64,000 bases of DNA from Janthinobacterium violaceinigrum (lineage in GTDB: Bacteria > Pseudomonadota > Gammaproteobacteria > Burkholderiales > Burkholderiaceae_D): contig NZ_WFLI01000021.1 in the NCBI RefSeq assembly GCF_009208555.1, positions 36,138 through 100,137 on the forward strand. Direction: 5' to 3'. Under the pieces are notes generated by a model that was not told the origin of the DNA, ran no database searches, and worked only from the letters and a program-made list of their open reading frames with translations. How positions within the stretch are numbered: the stretch's first letter is position 1; every line of letters begins with the position of its first letter. A program made the position numbers and the translations under genes. Of the stretch, positions 8,169 through 17,028 are shown piece after piece.

Positions 8169-11100
8169 ATGAGCACACCTGATAGTCCACAGCAGTCCAA
8201 GCCGTTCGACAGCGAACCTTTGTCGTGGGTGATGGTGGAAATCCGCGAGGCGCTGGGCCGTTCGAAAACGGCCCTGTTCGAAGCGGGTGGCCGCGAGCGC
8301 GAGGAACGCGCCACGGCCCTGCAGCATGCGCGCTCGCACTTGCACCAGGCGCATGGCGCGCTGGTGATGGTGGACGTGGCCGGCGCCGGCCTGCTGACGG
8401 ACGGCGCGGAACAGGCGCTGGCGCGCTTTCGCGACGGCAGCCTGGAATATACGCTGGACCATGCGCAGATTGTCGCCGGGCTGTACCAGGCCCTCATCGA
8501 ATACCTGGAAGACCTGGTGGCCGGCACGCCGCCGCAGCCGACGCGTTTGTTCCCCTACTACCGCGACCTGCAAACCATGCTGGGCGCCGAGCGCATCCAC
8601 CCGGCCGACCTGTTCTTCCCGCCCTCGGCCATGCTGGAAGGGCATGCGGTCGCGCTGGCGGACGCGCCTCCGGCGGCCGACTATCCGGCCTGGCGCGGAC
8701 GCTTTGAAAAATCGCTGCTGCCGTTCCTGAAGGCGCAGGACGATGCGGCGCGGCGCCAGCACGCCGGCGACCTGCACGCCACCCTGATCCTGGTGGCCGA
8801 TGCGCAGCAGGAAGCGCCAGCGCGCACCTTCTGGTTCGCCATGCAGGCGTTTGCGGGACTGGCGGCCAGCGGCGAGGGCATGGGTGCGCTCAACGTCAAG
8901 CAGCTGTTCGGATTGATCAACCTGCAATTGCGCCGCCTGGCGCAGGGCACGGCCAGCCTGCCCGAAGCGATGCTGCGCGACGCCCTGTTCTTCATCGCGG
9001 CGGCCGCCGAGCCGACGCCGGAGGCACGCCAGCTGCGTGCCGCTTTCGCGCTCGAGGGACAGGTGCCCGCCGACCTGGAAACGCGGCGCTACGGCCAGGT
9101 CGACCAGGATGCCCTGCAAGGCGCCCGCGCGGCCCTGGCGCAGGCGCGCGCCAGCTGGAGCCGCCTGGCGCAAGCGGACCTCGATCCCGCCCTGGGCGCA
9201 GCATTCGAACAGTCGCTGCAGCAGGTGGCGGCGCAGGCCGAGATCCTGAAGCAGCCAGCCCTGGCCGGCCTGCTGCGTCAATGCGCGGCCGTGGCGCAGC
9301 AGGCCGTGGCCAGCGGGCGCAGTGCGGCGCTGGAAAATGAAATCGGCATGGCGCTGCTGTTTGCGGACACGGGGCTGGAGCAGGTGCGCCGCCTGCCCGA
9401 CGATTTCGCCGGCAATGCGGAAACCATCGCCGCGCGCCTGCAGGCGCTGCTGGCTGGCGAAGCGCCGCCGTCCGTCACCGCGGGCGAATTGTCGCGCCAG
9501 ATCGAACAGGGTCAGACCGTCGCCGCGCTGGCCGAGGAAATGAAGACGGGCCTGCGCCAGGTGGAAAAAGTGCTCAACGCCTATTACGCGGATGCGTCGC
9601 GCGAGCGGGCGGGCACCCTCGACGGCGTCGCGCCTGTGCTGGAGCAGCTGCAGCAGCAGCTGGCCGGGCTGGGACAGGAAGACGCCCGCGCTGCCGTGCT
9701 GCAGGTCGACGCTGCCGTGCGGCAGCTGGCCGGTGGCGATGCCAAGGCGGATGCCAATGCGGAGGCGCACGCCGAGGCGCTCGACGAGATCGCGCAAAAT
9801 GTCAGCGCGCTGGGATTTTTTGTCGATATGCTGGGCCGCAACGCGCAAGCGGCCAGCGGGCGTTTCCATTTCGATGCCGCTGCCGGCACCTTCCGCGCCC
9901 TGCCATTTGAAAAAGTCGCCGCCGCCGGTGCCGTGCCGGTGCCCTTGCTCGACCAGACCCTGGCGCCCGCCGCGCCTGCCGGCGTGAATGCGGCGCCCGC
10001 CGTGACCGATGTCGACGCGGAGATGCTCGACATCTTCATCGCCGAAGCGCGCGAAGTGCTGGCCTTTATCGATACCACGCTGGCCCTGCCGCGCGAGCAG
10101 GCGGCCAGCGGCGACCACCTGGCCATGCTGCGCCGCTCGTTCCACACCCTGAAAGGCAGCAGCCGCATGATCGGCCTGGCGCAGTTTGCCGAGGCGGCCG
10201 GCGCCATCGAGCGCGTCATGAATACCTGGCTGGCCGAGGCGCGCCCCGCCAGCGACGACTTGTTCACCTTGCTCAATTACGGCTGGTACCAGCTCAGCGA
10301 ATGGGTGGCCGAACTGGAAGGCGGCGCAGGACGCGAGCGCGAGGCCGGCCTGCTGCTGGCGGCGGCCGAGCGCGTGCGCGAAGGCGGGCCGTTCGAACTG
10401 CGCAAGCCGCGACCGCCGGCGCCCGTGCCCGTGGCCAGCAACGGCAACGTGATCGGCTTTCCATCCGCCACGGCGCCCGCCGCGCACGAAGCGCCCGACG
10501 ATCACCTCAAGCACGTGGGCGAGCTGCGTATCAGCCTGCCCTTGTACAACATCTACCTGGCCGAGACGGATGAATTGCTGCGCGTGCTGACGCGCGACTT
10601 CGGCGAATGGCGCCATGAGCAGCGCGCCGTCAGCGCCGATGCGCTGCAAGCCGTGCACACGCTGGCGGGAACGTCGGGCACGGTCGGTTTCCAGTCCCTG
10701 CGCGACCTGGCGCACGCGCTCGAGACGGTGATCGAGACGGTGGTGCCGCCGCTGGCCGGCCTGCGCGCCGAACAGCACGACGTGCTGGAGCAGGCCACGC
10801 AGCGCATCGCGCAGATGCTGCAGGCGTTCGCGCTGGGCGACCTGGCGCCGGCGCAGCCGGACATGATCGAAGCGCTCAACACCCTGTGGCGCGCATTGAC
10901 GGCGCCGCCCGGCGAGAGCGGGGAAGCGCGGCTCGACGCCCTGTTTGCCGCCGCTTACGCCAGCATCGTCGGCACGCCGGCGCAGCCTGCGGCAGCGCCG
11001 GCCGCAGAGCAGCACGCGGAGCAGCATGCAGAGCAGGACGCAGTGCAGGGTGAAGAACTGGCCGCGGTGCCCGCGGCGCAGCTCGAGACCCTGTTCGAGG

Positions 11101-13520
11101 CGGCGTATGCGAGCATCGTCGCCGACGCCCTGCAGCCGGCTGCAGCCGCCGCCGTGCCCGCGGCCGACATCGGCGCCAGCGACGATCTGTTCGACGCGGG
11201 CTTCGAGCACGCGCCGCCGCTGGAACACGCCGCGCCGGAAGCACCGGATGCGCCAGCGCCGGCCATCATGCCGGCCGATGCGGCTGCGCTGCTGGCGGCC
11301 AGCGCCGGCATCAGCGATGAACTCGACCTGGATCTGCTGTCCGTCTTCCTGGAGGAGGGGGCCGACCTGCTGCCGCAGATCGGCGAAGCGCTGCGCAGCT
11401 GGCAGCAGCAGCCGCACGACAGCGGCCAGGCGCAGATGCTGCTGCGCACCCTGCATACGGTGAAGGGCAGCGCGCGCATGGCCGGCGCCATGCGCCTGGG
11501 CCAGCATGCGCATGAAATCGAGACGCATATCGAAAACATGCTGCACGCGGGCACCGCCACGCCGCAGGCCTTCGAGGAATTGCTGGCCCATTACGACCAT
11601 GCGCTGCATTTGTTCGAGCAGTTGCAGCAGCCCTTGCTGCCCTTGCCCGGCATGGAGGATACGCCGGCCGCCGAACCGAAGGCGGCGCTGGTGCGCGTGC
11701 GCGCCGACATCCTCGACCGCCTGGTGAACCAGGCCGGCGAAGTGTCGATCACGCGCTCGAAGATGGAAAATGAAGTGGGCGTGCTGGGCGCTTCGCTATC
11801 CGAGTTTTCCGACAATCTGGCGCGCCTGCGGCGCCAGCTGCGCGAAGTGGAAATGCAGGCCGAATCGCAGATCGCCTCGCGCATGGCCGTCGGCAGCGAG
11901 CGCGATTTCGATCCGCTCGAATTCGACCGCTTCACGCGCCTGCAGGAACTCACGCGCATGATGGCCGAAAGCGTCAACGACGTGGCGTCCTTCCATGAAA
12001 ACCTCAGCCACAGCGTCGATGCGGTGACGGACGACCTGGTGCTGCAGGCGCGGCTGACGCGCGAGCTGCAGCGCGACCTGATGCAGATCCGCATGGTGCC
12101 GTTTTCCAGCATCGCCGAACGCCTGTTCCGCGTGGCGCGGCAAAGTGCCAAGGAAGTCGACAAGCGCGTCAACCTCGACATCCGCGGCGGCGGCGTGGAA
12201 ATCGACCGCAGCGTGCTGGAACGCATGGCGGCGCCGTTTGAGCACCTGCTGCGCAACGCCATCGTGCACGGCATCGAGCCGCGCGACGCGCGCCTGGCGG
12301 CCGGCAAGAGCGAGACGGGCGAGCTGCTGGTGCAGGTCAGCCAGCAGGGCAATGAAGTGGCGATCGCCTTTTCCGACGATGGCGCGGGACTGGACCTGGA
12401 ACGCATCCGCGCCAAGGCGCACGGCGCCGGCCTGGTGGCAACCGGTGCGCCATTGACGGACGCGCAGGCGGCCGAACTGATTTTTACGCCGGGTTTTTCC
12501 ACCGCCGACAGCCTGACGGAACTGGCCGGGCGCGGTTTCGGCATGGACATCGTGCGTTCCGAAGCGCTGGCCCTGGGCGGGCGCGTGGAGACGCTGACGC
12601 AGGCCGGCCTGGGCATGCGCTTTACCATCCACCTGCCGCTGACCCTGGCCGTTACGCAAGTGGTGCTGCTGGCGGCGAACGGCAAGACCTATGCCTTGCC
12701 ATCGGTACTGGTGGAGCAGGTGCTGCACCTGAAAGGCGAGCAGCTGGAACAAGTGCGGGCGGCCGGATGCATCGAGTCGCACGGCCAGTCGCTGGCGCTG
12801 CACCACCTGTCGGCCATGCTGGGCGAGACGCCGGCGGTGCAGGCCATGCAGCGCTATGCGCCCGTGCTCCTGCTGAGGAACGGCAACGACAGGCTGGCGC
12901 TGCAGGTCGATGACGTGGTGGGCAACCGCGAGGTCGTGGTCAAGCATGTGGGGCCGCAGCTGGCGCGCATGCCGGGCATCGCCGGCGCCACGGTGCTGGG
13001 CACGGGCGATATCGTGCTGATCCTCAATCCGGTGGCGCTGGCGCAGCACCTGGAACATCATCCGGAACTGCTGTCGCAATATGCGCTGGCCAGCAGCGAA
13101 CAGCATGCCGCTTCTAGCGCGCTGGCCGCGCCGTCCGTCCGCGTGCTGGTGGTCGACGATTCGCTGACGGTGCGCCGCGTGATGCAGCGCCTGTTCGAAC
13201 GCGAAGGCTACCAGGTATTGCTGGCCAAGGATGGCATCGATGCGCTGGAGCAGCTGCATGCGCTGGAACCGGCCGCCATGCCGGCCCTGCTGCTGGTGGA
13301 CGTGGAGATGCCGCGCATGGACGGCTTCGATTTGACGCGCAATGTGCGCAGCGATGACAAGACGCGCGCCATCCCCGTCATCATGATCACCTCGCGCAGC
13401 GCCGACAAGCACCGCGCGCACGCGTTCGAACTGGGCGTGGATGCGTATTTCGGCAAGCCGTTCCAGGAAGAGGAATTGCTGGCGGAAGTGGCGCGCCTGC
13501 TGGGCGGCGGCGTGGCATAG
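8169..13520 (+). CDS. chpA: Pil-Chp hybrid histidine kinase/response regulator ChpA (PilL)
   Basis: 1783 residues from the ATG at 8169 (GAGG 6 bases upstream). Order of domains: a long degenerate helical N-terminal region; Hpt with FHTLKGSSR near 657; an Hpt-like domain with VHTLAGTSGT near 829; a duplicated linker (~920-1000); an Hpt with LHTVKGSARMAG near 1095; CheA dimerisation and HATPase region (HLLRNAIVHGIEPRDAR near 1358, DDGAGLDLERIR, GRGFGMDIVRSEA); a CheW-like domain; and a C-terminal receiver (VLVVDDSLTVRRVM near 1658, phospho-acceptor about 1710 in LLVDVEMPRMDG). It phosphorylates PilG and PilH. The stop codon TAG lies inside a REP-like palindrome. Confidence 0.95.
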   Translation: MSTPDSPQQSKPFDSEPLSWVMVEIREALGRSKTALFEAGGREREERATALQHARSHLHQAHGALVMVDVAGAGLLTDGAEQALARFRDGSLEYTLDHAQIVAGLYQALIEYLEDLVAGTPPQPTRLFPYYRDLQTMLGAERIHPADLFFPPSAMLEGHAVALADAPPAADYPAWRGRFEKSLLPFLKAQDDAARRQHAGDLHATLILVADAQQEAPARTFWFAMQAFAGLAASGEGMGALNVKQLFGLINLQLRRLAQGTASLPEAMLRDALFFIAAAAEPTPEARQLRAAFALEGQVPADLETRRYGQVDQDALQGARAALAQARASWSRLAQADLDPALGAAFEQSLQQVAAQAEILKQPALAGLLRQCAAVAQQAVASGRSAALENEIGMALLFADTGLEQVRRLPDDFAGNAETIAARLQALLAGEAPPSVTAGELSRQIEQGQTVAALAEEMKTGLRQVEKVLNAYYADASRERAGTLDGVAPVLEQLQQQLAGLGQEDARAAVLQVDAAVRQLAGGDAKADANAEAHAEALDEIAQNVSALGFFVDMLGRNAQAASGRFHFDAAAGTFRALPFEKVAAAGAVPVPLLDQTLAPAAPAGVNAAPAVTDVDAEMLDIFIAEAREVLAFIDTTLALPREQAASGDHLAMLRRSFHTLKGSSRMIGLAQFAEAAGAIERVMNTWLAEARPASDDLFTLLNYGWYQLSEWVAELEGGAGREREAGLLLAAAERVREGGPFELRKPRPPAPVPVASNGNVIGFPSATAPAAHEAPDDHLKHVGELRISLPLYNIYLAETDELLRVLTRDFGEWRHEQRAVSADALQAVHTLAGTSGTVGFQSLRDLAHALETVIETVVPPLAGLRAEQHDVLEQATQRIAQMLQAFALGDLAPAQPDMIEALNTLWRALTAPPGESGEARLDALFAAAYASIVGTPAQPAAAPAAEQHAEQHAEQDAVQGEELAAVPAAQLETLFEAAYASIVADALQPAAAAAVPAADIGASDDLFDAGFEHAPPLEHAAPEAPDAPAPAIMPADAAALLAASAGISDELDLDLLSVFLEEGADLLPQIGEALRSWQQQPHDSGQAQMLLRTLHTVKGSARMAGAMRLGQHAHEIETHIENMLHAGTATPQAFEELLAHYDHALHLFEQLQQPLLPLPGMEDTPAAEPKAALVRVRADILDRLVNQAGEVSITRSKMENEVGVLGASLSEFSDNLARLRRQLREVEMQAESQIASRMAVGSERDFDPLEFDRFTRLQELTRMMAESVNDVASFHENLSHSVDAVTDDLVLQARLTRELQRDLMQIRMVPFSSIAERLFRVARQSAKEVDKRVNLDIRGGGVEIDRSVLERMAAPFEHLLRNAIVHGIEPRDARLAAGKSETGELLVQVSQQGNEVAIAFSDDGAGLDLERIRAKAHGAGLVATGAPLTDAQAAELIFTPGFSTADSLTELAGRGFGMDIVRSEALALGGRVETLTQAGLGMRFTIHLPLTLAVTQVVLLAANGKTYALPSVLVEQVLHLKGEQLEQVRAAGCIESHGQSLALHHLSAMLGETPAVQAMQRYAPVLLLRNGNDRLALQVDDVVGNREVVVKHVGPQLARMPGIAGATVLGTGDIVLILNPVALAQHLEHHPELLSQYALASSEQHAASSALAAPSVRVLVVDDSLTVRRVMQRLFEREGYQVLLAKDGIDALEQLHALEPAAMPALLLVDVEMPRMDGFDLTRNVRSDDKTRAIPVIMITSRSADKHRAHAFELGVDAYFGKPFQEEELLAEVARLLGGGVA

Positions 13521-13569
13521 GCCGGTGCAGGCCGGGGCAGCGCGAAGCGCCCGCTAATCCGGCCTACGC
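13515..13569. repeat. REP-like palindrome covering both stop codons of chpA and the photolyase gene
   Basis: The left end GCATAGGCCGG (13515-13525) and the right end CCGGCCTACGC (13559-13569) are inverted copies with one mismatch. The left TAG is the chpA stop; the right TAG (minus strand) is the photolyase stop. A GCGC-GAA-GCGC hairpin lies between. The 13-mer ATCCGGCCTACGC recurs at 31196-31208. It probably also serves as a bidirectional 3' end structure, although no T run is present. Confidence 0.6.
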
Positions 13570-15024
13570 CACCACTTTTACCACCGCATAGCGTTCCAGC
13601 GTCTCCTTGCGCGCTTCGTCGTGCTGCACCAGGGGCTCCGGATAGTCGCGTCCCAGCACGATGTTTTTCTGTTCGAGCAGCATGCGCGGCACCAGCCAGG
13701 GCGCATGGATTTCCTTGTCGCCCAGCGCCTTCAGCTGTGGCAGGTAGCGGCGGATGAAGCGTCCGTTCGCATCGAATTTTTCCGATTGCGTGATGGGGTT
13801 GAAGATGCGGAAGTAGGGCTGCGCATCGCAGCCGGACGACGAGGCCCATTGCCAGCCGCCGTTGTTCGAGGCCAGGTCGAAGTCATTCAGGTGCAGCGCG
13901 AAATACGCTTCGCCGCGGCGCCAGTCGATGCCCAGATCCTTGATCAGGAAGCAGGCCGTGACCATGCGCAGGCGGTTGTGCATATAGCCCGTCTGGTTCA
14001 GCTGCGCCATGGCCGCGTCCACCAGCGGATAGCCGGTGCGTCCCTCGCACCAGGCGGCAAACGCGGCATCGGCCTCGGGGCCCGTTTCCCAGGCGATCGC
14101 GTCGTAGGCGGGCTTGAAGGCGCCGCCTTCCACATGCGGGTTCTGGTACAGGATCATGGCGTAGAAATCGCGCCAGATCAGCTCTGCCAGCCACACGGGG
14201 GCGCCATCGCCGCCGCCCCGGTCCATCAGGTCGACCACGGTGCGCACCAGGTAGCGCAGCGACACGGTGCCGAAGCGCAGGTGCATGGACAGGTAGGACG
14301 GTCCCTTCAAGGCGGGAAAATCGCGCGCCACGTCGTAGCGGACCACGCGCGGCAGGAAATCCTCGAACAGTGCGCTGGCGCCCGACATGCCGGTCGGAAT
14401 CGCCAGGTCGGCCAGGTTGCTCGGTTCGAAACCCAGCTCGCCCAAAGTGGGCAGGGCGGCGGGCGTGCCGGCGCGCGGCGGGGCCAGGCTGGCCGCATGC
14501 GGCTCGATGTCGTATGGCGCCAGGCAAGCGGGTTCGGCGCGCATTTTCTTCAGCCACGCATTCTTGTACGGCGTGTAGACGGTGTACGGCTTGGCCGACA
14601 GGGTCAGCACCTCGTCCTTTTCAAAGATGACCTGGTCCTTGAAGCTGAACCACAGGCGCGCCTCGTGCGTGAGCGCGGCGGCCACCGCGGCGTCGCGGGC
14701 GATCGCCTGCGGCTCGTAGTCGTGGTTGGCAAAGACGGCGTCGGCGTTCAATTCGGCGGCCAGGCGGGGGATGGCCGTGGCGGCGTCCGCGTGCAGCACG
14801 ATCAGGTCGCCGCCCAGCTGGCGCAGTTCGTCGGCCAGCTCGGCCACGCTGGCATGGATAAAGTCGACGCGCCGGTCGCGGCGCGGCAGCGCTGCCAGGA
14901 TGGCGGTGTCATAAACGAAGACGCAATGCACGGCCTGGCTCTGGCGCAGGGCGTGGTGCAGCGCAGCATGGTCAAATGCGCGCAAATCGCGCCGGAACCA
15001 TACCAGGGAAGTCTTGATTGTCAT
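13564..15024 (-). CDS. phrB: Deoxyribodipyrimidine (CPD) photolyase, class I
   Basis: 486 residues. Light-driven repair of cyclobutane pyrimidine dimers in DNA. The N-terminal Rossmann antenna domain begins SLVWFRRDLRAFDHAALHHA, and the C-terminal FAD domain has the photolyase signatures TGYPLVDAAMAQLNQTGYMHNRLRM, HLNDFDLASNNGGWQWASSS and GCDAQPYFRIFNP. Length is normal. Convergent with chpA and divergent from yqgE. The last codon pair GCG TAG is part of the REP-like element. Confidence 0.96.
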   Translation of the reverse strand: MTIKTSLVWFRRDLRAFDHAALHHALRQSQAVHCVFVYDTAILAALPRRDRRVDFIHASVAELADELRQLGGDLIVLHADAATAIPRLAAELNADAVFANHDYEPQAIARDAAVAAALTHEARLWFSFKDQVIFEKDEVLTLSAKPYTVYTPYKNAWLKKMRAEPACLAPYDIEPHAASLAPPRAGTPAALPTLGELGFEPSNLADLAIPTGMSGASALFEDFLPRVVRYDVARDFPALKGPSYLSMHLRFGTVSLRYLVRTVVDLMDRGGGDGAPVWLAELIWRDFYAMILYQNPHVEGGAFKPAYDAIAWETGPEADAAFAAWCEGRTGYPLVDAAMAQLNQTGYMHNRLRMVTACFLIKDLGIDWRRGEAYFALHLNDFDLASNNGGWQWASSSGCDAQPYFRIFNPITQSEKFDANGRFIRRYLPQLKALGDKEIHAPWLVPRMLLEQKNIVLGRDYPEPLVQHDEARKETLERYAVVKVVA

Positions 15025-15421
15025 TATTTCGCGTGTTCAGGGTCAAAGATAGGCTATTTTTTGCCGCCAACAGGGCTTTATGGCCGCTCGCGTCGTGCCT
15101 TTGGCGTCGCTGCGGCGGCAATTCAGTGTAAACTAGCGGCTATGTTCGTGGTGTTTTATGTGCGACAGCGATTGTGCAATCAATTTTACAATTGGCATGG
15201 CAATGCGCGCGCAAGCGCGGCGATGCTGGATAGGTCGCAAGTTGCAAAGCGTACATGACGTGGCCGCATGGCCAAGCGAATGTATAACAAATTTACAATA
15301 TAACAAGAATAGCGCCTGGCATCACGCTTCTCGCCGCCCAACATCCGCGGCAGCGTGCGCCAGGCGTACGATAGCGGGGTAAGCGAGACTTGCCAGCAAG
15401 GCCACAGAGAGAGCATCGCGT
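15025..15421. other. 397 bp intergenic region between photolyase and yqgE genes
   Basis: This region must hold the divergent promoters of the photolyase gene and of the yqgE-ruvX-pyr run. It has an AT-rich patch around 15275-15312 (TGTATAACAAATTTACAATA) in otherwise GC-rich DNA. Short open frames here have no ribosome sites or recognisable products. No RNA gene or clear operator was seen. Confidence 0.5.
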
Positions 15422-16069
15422 ATGAAAAAGAGCAAAATCGACCAGACTCTACCAGGGCATCGTTTGATGCAGGGTGTTGGAGAGCCGGCCGCGACCGGTT
15501 CCTCCACCCTGAATCTGGCCAACCATTTCCTGATCGCGATGCCGGCCATGCAAGATCCGATCTTCGGCGGCACGGTCGTCTACGTTTGCGAACATAATGA
15601 AAACGGCGTGCTGGGCGTCGTCATCAACAAACCCACCGACATGACCATGGAAGTGCTGTTCGACCGCATCGACCTGAAACTGGCTGCCGGCAGCGATACG
15701 CCCATCATCAACGAACCGATCATGTTCGGCGGCCCCGTGCAGGATGACCGCGGCTTCGTGCTGCATACGCCGGGCGCGCGCTATTCCTCGTCGCTGACGG
15801 TGACGGATGAAATCGCGTTTACCACCTCGATCGACGTGCTCGAAGCCGTCGCCAAGGGCGATGGTCCCGAGCGCATGCTGGTCTCCATCGGCTATTCGGG
15901 CTGGAGCCCGGGCCAGCTGGAAGACGAGATCGGCCGCAACGGCTGGCTGACGGTGGGCGCCTCGGCCGACATCCTGTTCGACTTCCCCATCGAGCAGCGC
16001 TACGTGGCGGCCATCAAATTGCTGGGCATCGATCCGCTCATGCTCGCCAGCGAGGCTGGCCACGCATGA
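15422..16069 (+). CDS. yqgE: YqgE/AlgH family protein (DUF179)
   Basis: 215 residues. Family signatures: LANHFLIAMPAMQDPIFGGTVVY, GVLGVVINKPTDM, FGGPVQDDRGFVLH, and WSPGQLEDEI near the C-terminus. Members are called AlgH in pseudomonads and are implicated in alginate/virulence regulation, but the biochemical role is unsettled. Here it overlaps ruvX by four bases (ATGA), as in many proteobacteria where the pair is conserved. About 27 residues precede the domain, longer than usual; an internal start at the Met (MQGVG) is possible. Confidence 0.93.
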   Translation: MKKSKIDQTLPGHRLMQGVGEPAATGSSTLNLANHFLIAMPAMQDPIFGGTVVYVCEHNENGVLGVVINKPTDMTMEVLFDRIDLKLAAGSDTPIINEPIMFGGPVQDDRGFVLHTPGARYSSSLTVTDEIAFTTSIDVLEAVAKGDGPERMLVSIGYSGWSPGQLEDEIGRNGWLTVGASADILFDFPIEQRYVAAIKLLGIDPLMLASEAGHA

Positions 16070-16464
16070 GCGGTGACGCCATCGACACCATCCTCGCCTT
16101 CGATTTCGGTTTGAAACGCATCGGCGTGGCCATCGGCAATACCATGATTTGCCAGGCCAAGCCGCTCAGCGTGATCACGGCCACGGCGAATGAACCGAAG
16201 TTTGCCGCCATCGATAGCCTGATCAAGGAGTGGGGCGCGAGCCGCATCGTGGTGGGCTTGCCCAGCCATCCCGATGGCACGGAACACGAGATGAGCGCGC
16301 GCTGCCGCCGTTTCGCCAACCAGGTGCATGGCCGCTTCAACCTGCCCGTGGAACTGGTCGACGAGCGCTATTCCTCGGCCGTCATTGCCGCCAAACGCGG
16401 CGAAGTGATCGACGACCGCGCCGCCGCCATCATCCTGCAACAGTATTTCGACGCGAACTATTAA
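16066..16464 (+). CDS. ruvX: RuvX/YqgF Holliday-junction resolvase-like nuclease (16S rRNA 5' maturation)
   Basis: 132 residues, RNase H fold: LAFDFGLKRIGVAIGN with the first catalytic Asp, IVVGLPSHPDGTEHEMS, LVDERYSSAVIAA with the Glu, and DDRAAAIILQQYFD with the last acidic residues. YqgF is essential in E. coli, where it takes part in pre-16S rRNA processing; junction resolution is reported in some species. Starts within the yqgE stop (ATGA) and is followed by pyrR after 24 bp. Confidence 0.95.
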   Translation: MSGDAIDTILAFDFGLKRIGVAIGNTMICQAKPLSVITATANEPKFAAIDSLIKEWGASRIVVGLPSHPDGTEHEMSARCRRFANQVHGRFNLPVELVDERYSSAVIAAKRGEVIDDRAAAIILQQYFDANY

Positions 16465-16488
16465 TCTGACCCTAGTCCCCAATCCTGA

Positions 16489-17028
16489 ATGATTAAGAAC
16501 TCTATGCCGCATCCTACGAATCCTTCCCAACTCGACGCCGAGGCCCTGTACGCGGTCTTGCTGCAGCAAGTGCAGAACGGCCTGGCGGGCATCCCCAACG
16601 TGGCCATCGTCGGCATCCATTCGGGCGGCGCCTGGCTGGCGGAACGCCTGGCGCGCGACCTGAACCTGGTCGACCGCCTGGGCGTGCTCGACGTCTCGTT
16701 CTACCGCGACGACTTCGCCCAGAAAGGGCTGCATGCGGACGTCAAGCCGACGCAGATCAGCTTTGACGTGGCCGGCGCCACCATCCTGCTGGTCGACGAC
16801 GTGCTGTACACGGGCCGCACCACGCGCGCGGCCATCAATGAATTGTTCGACTACGGCCGTCCGGCCAAGATCATGCTGGCCGCCCTGGTCGACCGCGGCG
16901 AGCGCCAGCTGCCGGTGGCCGCCGATTTCGTGGCCGCCTTCACCGCCGTGCCGGCGGGCCAGGCCCTGGTCCTGAAGCAAGCCGACGATGGAAAATTCAC
17001 GCTCACCATAGATACCCACCATGCTTAA
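16489..17028 (+). CDS. pyrR: PyrR: pyr regulator / uracil phosphoribosyltransferase homologue
   Basis: 179 residues. Type I phosphoribosyltransferase with the PRPP loop ILLVDDVLYTGRTTRAA and the PyrR-like SFYRDDF and VGIHSGGAWLAERL segments. In Gram-positives PyrR binds pyr mRNA and attenuates transcription; no attenuator-like leader is visible before it here, so its regulatory role in this organism is unproved while UPRT activity is likely. The start may be 16489 or the Met at 16504; neither has a strong ribosome site. It overlaps pyrB by 8 bp. Confidence 0.9.
   Translation: MIKNSMPHPTNPSQLDAEALYAVLLQQVQNGLAGIPNVAIVGIHSGGAWLAERLARDLNLVDRLGVLDVSFYRDDFAQKGLHADVKPTQISFDVAGATILLVDDVLYTGRTTRAAINELFDYGRPAKIMLAALVDRGERQLPVAADFVAAFTAVPAGQALVLKQADDGKFTLTIDTHHA

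Noticed and set aside
8028..11609. Very long minus-strand open frame (1193 codons) opposite chpA
   Set aside because: It is the shadow of a GC-rich gene: no domain, low-complexity Arg/Gln/Ala-rich product, and chpA on the other strand has clear domains.
15158..15382. Short open frames between the photolyase gene and yqgE
   Set aside because: No ribosome site and no recognisable domain; likely promoter DNA.
16465..16488. PyrR-type RNA attenuator before pyrR
   Set aside because: Only 24 bp separate ruvX from pyrR, with no room for terminator and anti-terminator.
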